From the NCBI GenBank assembly GCA_963576565.1, contig OY755047.1, positions 25,427,171 through 25,491,170 of the forward strand: a stretch of DNA of 64,000 bases, written 5' to 3'. Source of the stretch: Aspidapion aeneum. Taxonomy: Eukaryota > Arthropoda > Insecta > Coleoptera > Brentidae. The notes below the pieces were generated by a model. The model did not search any database and was not told where the DNA came from. It was given only the letters and a program-made list of their open reading frames with translations. The position numbers and the translations under genes are program-made. Shown piece after piece: positions 52,905 to 63,980 of this stretch (positions are counted from its first letter, which is position 1; every line of letters starts with the position of its first letter).

Positions 52905-54390
52905 AGGGTAGATGCCTTTTGGAAGGAAAAAATTAATAACAGCATGAAAACTATTTGAAATTAAAGAAAATATATTGCAGCCATCAGGAAAAATAAATTA
53001 GACTCGATCGGAGTTATTAGGGTGAAATGGGGTGGATTATGGTCTTTCATGGTTTTTAGTGCTATAAAAAAGGTAAATACTAAACTTATAGGTAATTTAA
53101 ACCTAATTTTCCGAGAAAAATAAAAACAACCAGTTTTTTCCTTTTGGATTTTTATCATCCAAGTGTTCGGTCCGGTTCGGTAATACGTCAACTTCACGAA
53201 ATTTTGGTATGTTATAGACTGAACCTTTCCTATCAAAAGTTCTCATGGGCCCAACTCAAATTAATGCCCAGTTTTTGAAATACAGGGTGTTGAAAGTGAT
53301 AATGTCCAAGAAGCATAATAGCTCTTTAGATGGGTTTTCCAAAAATATGCGCATTGTTACTATTACATATATTTACGATTTATTTATTATTTTTAATCTG
53401 TCCCTTTAAAAAATTATCTACAGGGTGTTTAAGTAAATATTAGTCGAAAGTGTTAATGAGAAACAAGCTTTAATATGTTTTAGATTAAATCTTGCTCATC
53501 AGAAGTTCTCATGGGCACAACTTAAATTAATTTCCTGTTTTTGAAAAACAGTGTTGAAAGTGTTAATTTTCAAGAAGCACAATAGCTCTTCAGATGGGTT
53601 TCCCAAACATATACGAAATGTTACTATTACATATAGAGTAGTTATTAGCTTTTTAATGATTCTTGACTTATTAAGTATTTATTACAGAGTGTTTCGGCAA
53701 ATATAATTTTTTAAATAATTTTTAAAAATATTTGAGCGTTTTGTACATCCGTGCCATGCCCTGTAAAAAGCTATAATGCTTGTTTCTCAGTTTCTCAATT
53801 TAGGTTGGACCCATAAGAACTGTTCAATCTAAAACACACTAACCCTTGTTTCTCATTAACACTTTCAAATAATATTTACTTAAACACCCTGTAGATAATG
53901 TTTTAAAGGTACAGATTCAAAATAATTCGTAAATATATGTAATACTAACATTGGGTATGTGTTTGGAAAACCTGTCTAAAGAGCTTTTATGCTTCTTAGA
54001 CATTATCACTTTCAACAACCTGTATTTCAAAAACTGGACATTAATTTAAGTTGGGCCCAGGAGAACTTTTGATAAGAAAGGTTCAGTCTACAACATACCG
54101 AAATTTCATGAAGTTTGACGCATTACGGAAATCCCATAAGAGGTGTGTGAAAAAAAATCACGGTTTTCGATTTTTGTCGCAAAATACGAAAATGGTTCTT
54201 ATTTTCGCTAGGAGGTCTAGTTCACTGAAAAACGTGAAAAACGGTTATTTAATTCTGAAAGGCCATCTCGTTTCACCCTAACAACTCGGATCGAGTATAT
54301 AATTTATTTTTTCTGTTCGCTGCGAAATATTTTATTTTCATTAGTTTTTATGCTGTTAATATTTTTTCCACTTTTTGCCTTTTTTAAACG
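52905..54390. repeat. Foldback element, ~1.5 kb
   Basis: The left arm (about 52905-53640) and right arm (about 53700-54390) are inverted copies. Matching landmarks are GGGTGAAA next to GACTCGATCGGAGTTATTA on the left and ACAACTCGGATCGAGTA on the right, plus the pairs TTCTCATGGGCCCAAC with GTTGGGCCCAGGAGAA and ACAGGGTGTTTAAGTAAATA with TATTTACTTAAACACCCTGT. Some internal blocks occur twice on the same arm (TAGAAGTTCTCATGGGC-like at 53250 and 53505). No coding capacity; boundaries are approximate. Confidence 0.88.
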
Positions 54391-55034
54391 TCTAAATTAA
54401 AATGTTATTAACTTTGATTCGTGCGACTTTTATTGATGACGTAACTAACTAAAAAACAACGTTAGTTGTGTTTTTGCCATCTTTTATTATATAAATTTTG
54501 ACTGATTTTTTTAGAGGGCAGGGGTCTTTTTCTAATTTTTTTTAGCATTTCACTATGAAACTTTGTTATTACAAAAAAATTATAAACCAGTTATATCCAG
54601 TTTAGTGTGCATGGACTGGCCATATTTTTTAAATGACATTAAGTTGATTTCAATTAACATTATTTGTTTAATAAAATGCTAAAAATGGAATTATAAGCCT
54701 TTAAATTTTAAGATTGTAATAACTTACTTTTTACATAAGTTTTGTCTTTTATTACTTCAAGCGAGGATTTTTGGCAAAATTGTTTATGCAAATTTTGTTG
54801 TTTTTTTTTTAATATGGTGACTCAATTTTGACAGAATTAATGACAACTCAAATCCTATAAGAAGCGCTTGGAGTAAAATTATTTAAAATCATTTTTTCTT
54901 AGAACTTAAAATAGATTGAAAATAGTTTATTTGGAAACAATAATAATACTTTTATAACAATTTTTTTGGGGTTTTTAGGACCATCCAAAAAACTGAAAAT
55001 ACAATTTTGATATCTTTTACTACTACTATGTCGG

Positions 55035-56110
55035 TTTAGAACGTTTTTCTACGTTGTCCGACGCGTATTCTCCACCTCCTTTGATCCTGACAGTCATCTT
55101 CCGTCAGGTTTTTTTGACTCATTGATTTTTGGATTGACTGTTGCCATTCCAGTATAGGACGCCCTCTTTTTCTGCGCTCATCCGTTGTACATGGCCGTAC
55201 CATATCAGTTACCTTTTAGTGATGTCATCCGTTATGCTTCCCTCGATTCCTATTCTTTCTTTTATGGTCTCATTTCTTATATGATGAGATATTCTCATTG
55301 ATCTTCTTATTGCATCCATTTCGACACTTTCAATGTTTGCTTTGTATTTTTCTGTTACGCGACAAGTCTCTATTCCATACAACAGCGTGCTTTTCACCAT
55401 TGTTTCATATATGTTAAATTTTACATTCTTTTTTATCTCTCTGCTCCATAAAATACTGTTAAGACAACCAATAACCTTTTTTGCTTTTACTATTCTTTTT
55501 TCCAATTCTTTACAGTCTTTTCCTGTCTTATCAAATGTAACACCCAAGTATACATACTCATTACGTGGAGATATTGTTTGTCCATTTTTTATTTCTAATT
55601 CACTTGATTCGTTTCCAATACATAAGTACTGTGTCTTATCCGCGTTCACTGTTAACCCCCACTTTTGGTATTCTTCCTTTCTCATCATATATTCCATGTC
55701 TTCTTTATCATTAGCTACAATTACTTGGTCGTCAGCAAACTGTAGTGTGTATATGGTAAATCGGTCGTTAAGTTGTATTCCCATGCCGTGTACTTTGCGT
55801 TTCCAGTTTTTTAGAGCTACTGCGATATATATTTTAAAAAGAGTTGGAGAGATACAACATCCCTGTCTTAAGCCTTTCGTTACCAGGAATTCTTTTAAAA
55901 GTCGATTTCCGATTTTAATTTTAGATTTTGACACTTTGTATAGTTCTTTTATCGCTTTTATGTGTGTATGATTGATATTAGTCTGCTCTAACACTGTCCA
56001 TAATTTTTCTACTGGAACGGTATCAAATGCTTTTTGTAGGTCCACAAAGGTAACATGAGTCTCTATATTTCTGGCGCTCCTTTTCTCAATTACTTGTTTA
56101 AGACAAAAAA
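55035..56110 (-). pseudogene. Reverse transcriptase of an RTE-like non-LTR retrotransposon, 5'-truncated
   Basis: Reading down from 56110: QVIEKRSARNIETHVTFVDL, QKAFDTVP, KGLRQGCCISPTLFKIYIAV, QFADDQVIVA (catalytic FADD box), GLTVNADKTQYL, YVYLGVTFDKTG and STLLYGIETCRVT. The frame is open for 278 codons from 56045. The last part of the protein is in shifted frames: YGHVQRMS, then RRKRGRPILEWQQSIQKS to a stop near 55035. The endonuclease half is missing, as expected for a 5'-truncated insertion. It is the longest reverse transcriptase in the window, but cannot be functional as it stands. Confidence 0.88.
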
Positions 56111-56119
56111 TGATGATAT

Positions 56120-56980
56120 CTTTTAAGTTTTTAAATTGTGTGTGTGCTTAAAAGAGGACTCTTGGTACTGACGACGAATTTTCACAGTCATCCCAATTTT
56201 TTTTGTTTTTCAATGCAGTTCTTGTTGGAAACGTATTAAAACTTTTATGTAGATCTTGTACTTGTACATAAAACTGTTTTTAATTTATTTAATGTTCTAA
56301 ATGTTTTTTTATGTGTGCAGCTAGTTTTTTTTGTGCAATAAGTAACCTCTATATAACTTATTGTGTAATATTTATATTATAATAAGTTTTTACTGATCTC
56401 AAATTATTATTATTTATTAGTATATTGCATCAGAAGCATGTGAGTATGGCTAGTATTACAAGGCGTCCCATGTTTTTGGGGGGTTTCAGGTGTTTCTGAG
56501 AGAGATATAAACAAACTGGCCCCCACTTCTGCGGCTCGATTTAAGTGAATTGAAAATCGCATCTTGATATAGAAAGCTGTTTTTAAGCTACGAAAAGGTT
56601 TTTTAAAAAGTTTGCTTTTTGAAAGAGGTCTCTAACTTTTTTATTTAAAAAAAATTTGATTTTGGTGTAAATTGCTTTTTTATAGTACTGTCAAACTGAA
56701 TTTAATTTGTAACGTTTATTGTGTCCCCTAGAAATACCTCAAACCCTCCCACCAAATCATAAAATTTGGAAAACCCTGTAGAATAATTTTTTAATACTCA
56801 TTTATATTGTGCTCAGCTTATTGTGCCATGGACGGAACTTTTATGTCAGTTCATTTGATAACCATTTTAAATTTTACCTTACATTTGAAATGTCAAATTT
56901 ATTCATAGGATACTCTACAAAAAAAGTTGGTTGATTTCAAAATGGCCGCTGAATTAACTACAAGTAGCCACGGTTGTAAA
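56120..56980. other. Intergenic, nothing recognised
   Basis: AT-rich, no convincing exon. GTTCCCATTTTGTCGG-type ends of the preceding element were sought but not found. Confidence 0.35.
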
Positions 56981-56984
56981 CAAC

Positions 56985-57965
56985 AAGTGAAATTAAAGAA
57001 AGAAAAATAAGAAAAAAGTTTTCTGTCTTCAGGCGGGACGGTATTTACGTTTCCGTGCTCATTTCACGTCGGCGCGGTTTTGAAATAGACACGGAAATGT
57101 TACAATATATTTGGGTTCAAATACGTGTTGATTTTAAGAGTTTTGATCTCAAAATGAGCACGGATCTGTAAGAGAACATCGCTCATTAAACTATTACAAA
57201 AGCGTATTCAACTGTCAGGTAAAAACGCTAACATAACGAAAGATAATCAATCAAATCTAACCGAACCAAAGCAAACTGAACCAATAATTAAAAAAAAAAA
57301 CTTTCCTGACTTCCTACCCGGGTACCTAGAGGATGTGAATCCGAACCGAACCGAACCGATTAATTATTGGTTCAGTTTGCTTTGGTTCGGTTCGGTTAGA
57401 TTTGATTGATTAGGTTTCGTTAGGTTAGGTTTTTGAAACTTTCTATTTTTATGTGGTTAGAAATCAAGTGAAAATCATTAAAATTTATTAATAACAGAAC
57501 AACATCTGTCGTCGTAGTTGCCGGTGTAAGACAATGATGAATACTGAACTTTGCAGGTATAGTTAATGGAAGAGTGTTCTTCAAACTTCAAAGAATTTCA
57601 AAATCTTGAGTAATATTAGTAAAAATACTTTTAAACTGCTCCATAATTTTCATATTAACAAACATATAACCTCAAAAGCAAACTAATAAACAACGTGAAT
57701 CCAATTTAAGTTTCAAATGTGCACTAATAAGTAAACCCCTGCGCTGCGTAATTCAATACAAATCCGTGCCTTGTTCGAGCCTCGGCGCCTTAAAATCAAC
57801 ACGCATTTGTAACCAAATATGTTGCAACATTTCCGTGTCTATTTCAAAACAGCGCTGCCGTAAAATCAGCACGGAAACGTAAATACGCGGTCGGGACTCG
57901 AACCCGGAATCTCTTGCTCTGTACGCAAACGCTTTCTACATTAAGCCACCGAAGACATACATAAA
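56985..57965 (-). mobile_element. tRNA-derived repeat (SINE-like), split by a foldback insertion
   Basis: 57890-57960 on the minus strand reads GGTGGCTTAATGTAGAAAGC then GGGTTCGAGTCCC, i.e. an A-box-like and a perfect B-box sequence. The rest of the same element (AAAGTTTTCTGTCTTC and AAGTGAAATTAAAGAAAG) lies at 56985-57035. An uninterrupted copy at 58235-58330 shows that the two pieces belong together. Between them is the foldback at 57041-57886. A real tRNA is unlikely because no acceptor stem can be formed. Confidence 0.75.
57041..57886. mobile_element. 846-bp foldback element inserted in the SINE
   Basis: GTATTTACGTTTCCGTGCTC at the left is mirrored by GCACGGAAACGTAAATAC at the right. The inverted match continues through TTTTGAAATAGACACGGAAA and ATATTTGGTT-like sequence. 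In the middle is a second hairpin: AACCGAACCAAAGCAAACTG at about 57260 against its complement at about 57375-57395. The host element reads GGCGGGAC on the left and GTCGGGAC on the right, a possible 8-bp duplication with one change. Confidence 0.85.
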
Positions 57966-58234
57966 TTTTTGGAAAACTTCCATCTATGCAGTTTGTGGTG
58001 TCTCAATACAAGAACGAGAAACTCTCAGTGTATTAACTCGACCAAGCCATCCAACTGATCTCAACAATTCTTCCTTCCCACTGTGAAAGGTATGAAAACT
58101 TAAAATTAGAAAGTATCAACCTCTGAAAACATGAGATCACCTTTTCGTGTGTTAAAATTTCTGATTGCTATGGGCGATTGCTAATATAATCTCAAATACC
58201 AAATTGCAAATAACGCAAGGACCTAAAACTATAA

Positions 58235-58330
58235 AAAACAAGTGAAATTAAAGAAAGAAAAAAGTTTTCTGTCTTCGGCCGGGACTCGAACCCGGAATCT
58301 CTTGCTCTGTTGCCTACGAGTGCCCTTCTA
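58235..58330 (-). mobile_element. tRNA-derived repeat (SINE-like), uninterrupted copy
   Basis: The same segments as the split copy, joined directly: on the plus strand GTGAAATTAAAGAAAGAAAA, GTTTTCTGTCTTCGGCC, GGGACTCGAACCCGGAATCT and CTTGCTCTGT. The B box is on the minus strand. Confidence 0.75.
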
Positions 58331-58456
58331 TTTTAGTCAAATTTTCAGCGTTTTCAATGGTAATGTCAAACCCATTTTTGACTGCACTGAACAGCTGATC
58401 ATGACAATGTAGAGTACCCTTTTGATAATTTTAAGCACGTGACTTAAAAAATATAA

Positions 58457-58555
58457 AGTACATTCCATAATTTTTGAGATAACCCTTTGCCAGTTATCAT
58501 AAAAACTAACATAGCCAGCGAAAAAAGTTGTCTCAAAAATTATGGAACATACTTT
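58457..58555. repeat. Small hairpin MITE, ~31-bp arms
   Basis: AAAGTACATTCCATAATTTTTGAGA at the left pairs with TCTCAAAAATTATGGAACATACTTT at the right, with a ~35-base loop. Confidence 0.8.
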
Positions 58556-59604
58556 AAGTTTAGGATTTTTTTAAAGGAACGTCAATGTCACCTTGGAAGT
58601 CAGTTGATATACTTAGATGAAGTCCAATAATCCGCGTTTTTGATACTCTAAAAAACCTATTGAATATTTGATTGATAATGAACAGAAATATGGACTTATG
58701 ACAAAAATCATGTTCCTCTCCTACAATATATATTATTGTAAAAAACCTAGCATTTAGAAAAATAACATTCAACATTTTTTAAGATGATGTATTAAAGATT
58801 TCGACCTAAATCTGTGTATATTTCTAAGGTTTTCATAATTTAGATTTCGTTTGACAATTAGTTTAACCTAACTAACGCTGAACATATGTATATTCGTATT
58901 TTTTGTACAGTTTAAAAAAAAATCATTTATTCCAGATTTTCTGAATACACTGCACATAAATTTATCGTTACAAGACAAAACAGTTTTACTCGAAATCTTT
59001 AATAAAGAGTCATAGTAATTTCTATCTGCAAGATTGTAAAATTATCATAGTAATGAAAGTGCATATTGTAGTTTTATATTATCCTTTTAAGGATAAGTCT
59101 ATATTTACCGCAATAAAAATATATAGAAACTCAAACAGTATATTTTTTTTGCCTTTTAAGCCTAGTTAGATCATCTTGTTAATCGCTGTTCCTTTAACAA
59201 TTAGATAAGGTACATTTTGGCAGTGAATTTTTGAAAAAAGAAGCATTTACTTTTGATGTTCATGCCAAGAAAATGTTTTTAAAAAATTTATTTTTTAATT
59301 CGACTAAAGTTTCTTGAAGATGCTAGTATTTTTAAGAAATGTTTATTGTTGTGTTTTTTTTAGTAAACAAGGCACTTAGTAGAACTAGTTTAAGAGGCCC
59401 CAGGTTTCGCAATTGGTTCTATTGTATGGTACAATAAGTTAATTTCATGGTTCCCGATTTAGGTGAGTGTAATTAATAAAAATTGTTTAGCAGTATTTGC
59501 TAATAGCTGGGTATTTAATTCAGTTCTATTTCGCACGTTCATTGATCCGTAGTAGTAAGTGCTGCATCGTTACCTATTTTTTAAATTTGAGTAAATACTC
59601 TTAA

Positions 59605-61135
59605 AAACTGCATGACCTTTACTCCCGGATAACTACATGAGAATTTGGAAAATGGTAAGGGATACAATTTTGGTTAAATGAGAAAAGAGTTGCGCTATTT
59701 CAAGCAAAATTATGGAAATTCAAAATTTCTTCAAAGGTTTTAAAAATATCGAGCAAACAGTAAAAATTGTGTTTTTCGAAAAATCAAAATACCTTCGCCA
59801 TGTTTTTTTACAATTTTTTTTTAAACTTGGTAGTTTTGCATTAGCGACTACGGCCAATCAATTGACGTAAACGAAATTTTTTCTTGGCCTTTTTAAGACC
59901 ATAGCTAACTTTGTTATTTCATATGGCCACCATATTTAAGTTAAACGCCATTAAACAGAGGATCAAAAGAGCTTTTCAACCATGTATAACAAGCCTAGCC
60001 ATCTTTGGGTAACGGAAAATTTGAATTTATTTAAAAAAAAACAGTTTTTCCTTAGGTGCTATATAGGTACGTAACTGTCTGTCAAAACTTTGTCTGTTAT
60101 TTAATTTGTTTAATAGGATCTTAACTTTTTCTATCGTTGACCAAAAAAATATGCAGTTTTTTTAAATTTATATTTTATTTATGATTAATGACCAAAATTA
60201 ACAACTAAAATATTATTAAGAATTAAACACAAAACAAAACAAAAAAGTAAAAACCGATGACATAGCTTCATAATAAAAAAAAGAAGGAATTACAAAAATA
60301 TAAACTAAAATTATATCTACTTTTATGTCATATTTGTAAGCCTACATAATTCCTTTAATAAAGTTATTTACCCACTATATGGAGTTAACTAGGCGATCTA
60401 GGCCATAAAACCTAAATATACACACACATGCGATGACAAAGCTTTGAATTAAATTAAAGTACAGCTCAAACTTAGCTTAGGTACGAATCGCTAAAAGTAG
60501 TTTAAGATCCTCCAGCGTTCTTATAGCACAAAATGAAGCACGCCTACAGTCCATTTTTTTCCAATTCGGAAAGTTTCTATATTAGATTTAATTGAGAGTG
60601 TAACTCAAAAAATATTACAATTAATTAAGAAACTGTAAAACTCTTAACAGCTAAATCAAATAAATGGCAAAGTTTTGACACATAATTGCGTAGATATGAC
60701 AACCAACAAAATTACAGCTTTTGTTTCACAGCCAACAAAGTGAAAAACGGTTTTTTTTTTAAATTAATTCACATTTAATGACGTATAAATCGAATATGGC
60801 GGCCATAAGAAATAACAAAGTTAGCTATGGTTTCTAAAAAACTAGGCCTAGCAAAAATTCGTCAAAATCATTCGGTTTGCCCTAGTACCTAAAAAAAAAG
60901 TACGAAATTTCATTATATTTATTTTGTACTAAAGGTAGCGACGATAGGTAAATTTTTCGAAAAACAGTTTTTAGTTTTTACTTGATATTTTAAAAACCCT
61001 TGTATATATTTTTAATTTCGAAAGAGCATCTGCTGGGCTTGGAATAGCGTATTTTTTTCCTTATTTAACCAAAATTGTATCTTTTACCGTTTCCGAAATT
61101 ACCATATTGTTACTTTTATCTGGGACATCCTGTAT
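59605..61135. repeat. Foldback element, ~1.5 kb
   Basis: The left arm (59605-60000) holds GGGATACAATTTTGGTTAAAT, TTGCGCTATTTCAAGC and CCATAGCTAACTTTGTTATTTC. The right arm (about 60750-61135) has the same in reverse: ATTTAACCAAAATTGTATC, GCTTGGAATAGCG, GAAATAACAAAGTTAGCTATGG. It ends near GGACATCCTGTAT. A single-arm relative lies at 11430-11665. Non-coding. Confidence 0.82.
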
Positions 61136-61339
61136 AAAAAAAAACAAAAAAAAATATTTTTTAATTTCTATAGATTTATCATTGATAATGAAGTGGGTGC
61201 GGACCTACGTTTATATTATCTTTTTGATTTAAAATTGAGTAAGGACTAATACCTAAAGTGAACCGACATACTTTTCACCATACACCCTGTATATTGATTT
61301 TGTCAAAAAAGCAGTTACGCCCTTCTACGGAAAACTTAA

Positions 61340-61575
61340 AACAGAGACGTTTCGCGAAAATCTCGCACATGTAAAATCAAAAACGACGCGATCCGTATGC
61401 AGCAGGAGCCAAAGCAGCAGCAGCAGTCGACCACGAGCCGTCGCGACGTGCAACGCTCACCGCCTTGACGCCCTTTTGGATGCGTCGATATGCGGCAGCA
61501 CCGAAAAAATCGGATGCTGTTGTTAATTGAAACTTTTATCTCTACCTTGACGACCTCCTCATCCTCAAGCCCACT
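61340..61575 (+). promoter_or_regulatory. GC-rich 5' leader of the gene starting at 61576
   Basis: GC content rises abruptly here compared with the AT-rich surroundings, with many CG dinucleotides (GACGCGATCC, GCCGTCGCGACGTG). This is typical of insect promoters and 5' leaders. It carries a short upstream ORF (61397-61468). The transcription start is not determined. Confidence 0.6.
61397..61468 (+). CDS. Upstream ORF in the 5' leader, 23 codons
   Basis: ATG CAG CAG GAG through a glutamine run (EPKQQQQS) and a basic RRDVQRSPP end to TGA, about 107 bp before the main start. If transcribed it could lower or regulate translation of the main frame. It could instead be a coincidental product of a CAG repeat. 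Confidence 0.4.
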   Translation: MQQEPKQQQQSTTSRRDVQRSPP

Positions 61576-61694
61576 ATGGACCTTCCTCGAATTGCATCAC
61601 AGTCCTCGATATGTCCTCACCAAGCAGCCGTGCCTGTTGGTTTGCAGATGCTGACACAGCCTCTGAGTAAACCTAGAACGCCGGTTTCAAAGAG
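61576..61694 (+). CDS. First coding exon of an unidentified gene (continues beyond the window)
   Basis: ATG at 61576 is the first Met after an in-frame TGA (about 57 bases upstream). The exon encodes MDLPRIASQSSICPHQAAVP and VGLQMLTQPLSKPRTPVSK and ends AAAGAG|GTAAGT, a near-perfect donor in phase 2. Codon composition is GC-rich and unlike the repeats around it. No domain is recognisable in 39 residues; the Ser/Pro/Thr-rich start looks disordered. I found no convincing second exon before 64000, so the intron is at least 2.3 kb and contains the 1.9-kb foldback. The gene's identity cannot be told from this exon. Confidence 0.7.
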
Positions 61695-61768
61695 GTAAGT
61701 CTTGACTTGTAATAAGGAGAGTTTTATTTCGACAAAAAATTCCACCATGTCAATTAAAAGTTATTTCC

Positions 61769-63689
61769 AAAGGAGGAGGCACTAAATACATTGTTTACCG
61801 GGACGCGTCAGATGAGCTGAATTTGAGATATGTTGAAAGACAAACCTTCCTGATATTTTTACCAAAAAAAATTAGGGGAGTCATAGGATTCGTTTTCGAG
61901 CTATACTTATTTAAATGAGCGCCACTGAAATATGGGAAAATATGACCATTTGTAGTTTTTTTGTAATAACTTATCGCTAACTAAAAATAAAAAACTGATA
62001 TTAGCTTTACCTTATTACCTTTATTGGTAAAAGAGTTCTTTTAAGAATTTTATCAGTTTTTGACATATAGTTTCCGTCACATATCTACAGAGTGGCTCAA
62101 AATATGAATAACAGAAATACAGGAATAATAACTGGGATTTGTTAAATATACCTAAAGGGATGAAATTAAAAATGCATAGTCAAAATAAATTCATTTGCTT
62201 CAATGTGAGTCGTTGTAATTATTGTAAAGTAACATTTACATACATAATGGTTTATGTAGTAAACCTACAGGGTAAATCAAACGTTTTTTAAATTAAACAA
62301 ATAATAGGTGTACTAAATGTGTAGCGGAATAGTGTGTTTAACGGAATGCGTCAGATCAGGTGAATTTGAGATATGTTAGAGCCCGAGCCATCCTGAAACT
62401 TTCTCAAAAATATTGGGGGGGGGGGGCTTGGGTTTCGTTTTTGAGCTATATTCTTATGGATTTTCGCTACAACTTCTATCTCTCTATAGGAATAAAAAGT
62501 TGATATTTAAACTTTTATCAATTAAGTTTTGTCACAGGCTTTCTTTCTGAAAATTTTTGGCAGAACCCCCAGAAAGGGGTGAGTAGACCCCTTTTTGTCT
62601 CTTTGTCCCCACATTTCCTATATTCTAGCATTAAATAAGTATGACTCGAAAACAAAACCGATCACCACCCACTTTTTCTTGAAACAAGTATTACGACGGT
62701 TTAGGCTCTAACATATCTGACGCATCCCAGTAAATATTTTCCACACACTATTCTATAGGCAATTAGTACACATGTTATGCGAATTTAAAATTTTTTTAAA
62801 ATACCCATTAGGTCTATTATTATTATTGTATTTTAATTATTCATAGTTTGAGCCACTATGTAGATATGTCTATAACTATATGTCAAAAAATGCTTAAAAA
62901 GACTCTTTTTTCTTTTTTTTTCAACAAAATAAAATTCATATTGGTTTTTTATTTTTCTTTCACGAGAAGTTATAAAAAACTACAAAATCTTACATTTTAC
63001 CATAATCCATTGGCGCGCATTTAAATAATTATAGCTCGAAAACGAAACCGATGACCCCCCCCCCCAATTTTTTTGAAACAAGCATCCGGGCGGTTTAGGC
63101 TCAAACATATCTTAAATTCACCTCATTTGACGCATCCCAGTAAACACACTATTTCGTAGACAATTAGTAAATATGTCATGCGTTGAATTACTTTTTTTTT
63201 TAAATACCCTGTTAGCTTATAAAATAACATATTATGCAAACATCATTCTAAAATAGTTAAAACGACTCACGTGAAAGCAGGTAAAGTTAATTTTGACTAT
63301 GCATTTTCAGTTCCCTTTTTTTACGTTTTAAATCTCAGGTATTTTTCGTGTATTTTTTTAAATTATTTTGGGTCACTCTGTAGGTATGTGACGCAAACTA
63401 TATGTTAAACATTGATAAAATTCCTAAAAGGACCCTTTTGTTAATAAAATAAGAATAATATCATTTTTTTGTTTTTATTTGGCGATAAGTTATTAGAAAA
63501 AAACGACAAAAGGTCATATTTTTCCATATTTCAGTGGCGCGCATTTAAATAAGTATAGCTCGAAAACGAATCCTATGACCCCCAATTTTTTTTTGGTAAA
63601 AATATCAGGAAGGTTTGGCCTTCAACATATCTTAAATTCAGCTCATCTGACGCGTCCCGGTAAACAATGTATTTAGTGCCTCCTCCTTT
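61769..63689. repeat. Foldback element, 1.92 kb, with nested internal repeats
   Basis: AAAGGAGGAGGCACTAAATA at the left is exactly mirrored at the right end (TATTTAGTGCCTCCTCCTTT). The inverted match then runs on for about 190 bp (GACGCGTCAGATGAGCTGAA, AGGATTCGTTTTCGAGCTAT). The same sub-block (GCGTCAGAT, GAATTTGAGATATGTT) recurs at about 62350 in direct and at about 62700 and 63110 in inverted orientation, so the element contains shorter copies of its own end. No coding capacity. Confidence 0.92.
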
Positions 63690-63818
63690 AAACACTTCTA
63701 GTTTTGTAGATATAGCCTGCCACTGCTAGATAGTCGATAAAGTTGGCTGCATAAATGTCCCAGAGTACTTAAAAATGATCTTTGATAGTGCTTTTAGATA
63801 TTACAAATTTTAAACTAA

Positions 63819-63980
63819 TTAAGTTCTCTTTTGAACGACCTTTTCTGTGGTTATATTTGGAAGTTGAACATCAACATGCTTGGACAAAGTTTCAAAAGGA
63901 TCAATTTGATTAGGATTATGTTCTACTTTTATAACCATAAATGGTTTGGAGGAAATTACTACTAAATCTCTTCGTTTTTC
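63819..63980 (-). CDS. Short coding-like frame, possible gene or transposon fragment
   Basis: 53 codons on the minus strand ending in TAA: RRDLVVISSKPFMVIKVEHN, PNQIDPFETLSKHVDVQLPN, ITTEKVVQKRT. The sequence is not low-complexity and reads like a protein. I do not recognise the family. The window edge prevents following it upstream; a stop at 63983-63981 bounds it unless an intron lies there. Confidence 0.35.
   Translation of the reverse strand, partial: EKRRDLVVISSKPFMVIKVEHNPNQIDPFETLSKHVDVQLPNITTEKVVQKRT

Noticed and set aside
55333..55971. 212-codon plus-strand frame
   Set aside because: Antisense shadow of the reverse transcriptase; the minus frame has clear catalytic motifs.
57890..57960. 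Possible tRNA gene on the minus strand (GGGTTCGAGTCCC)
   Set aside because: No acceptor stem, and the same sequence repeats at 58.3 kb with the same non-tRNA flank.
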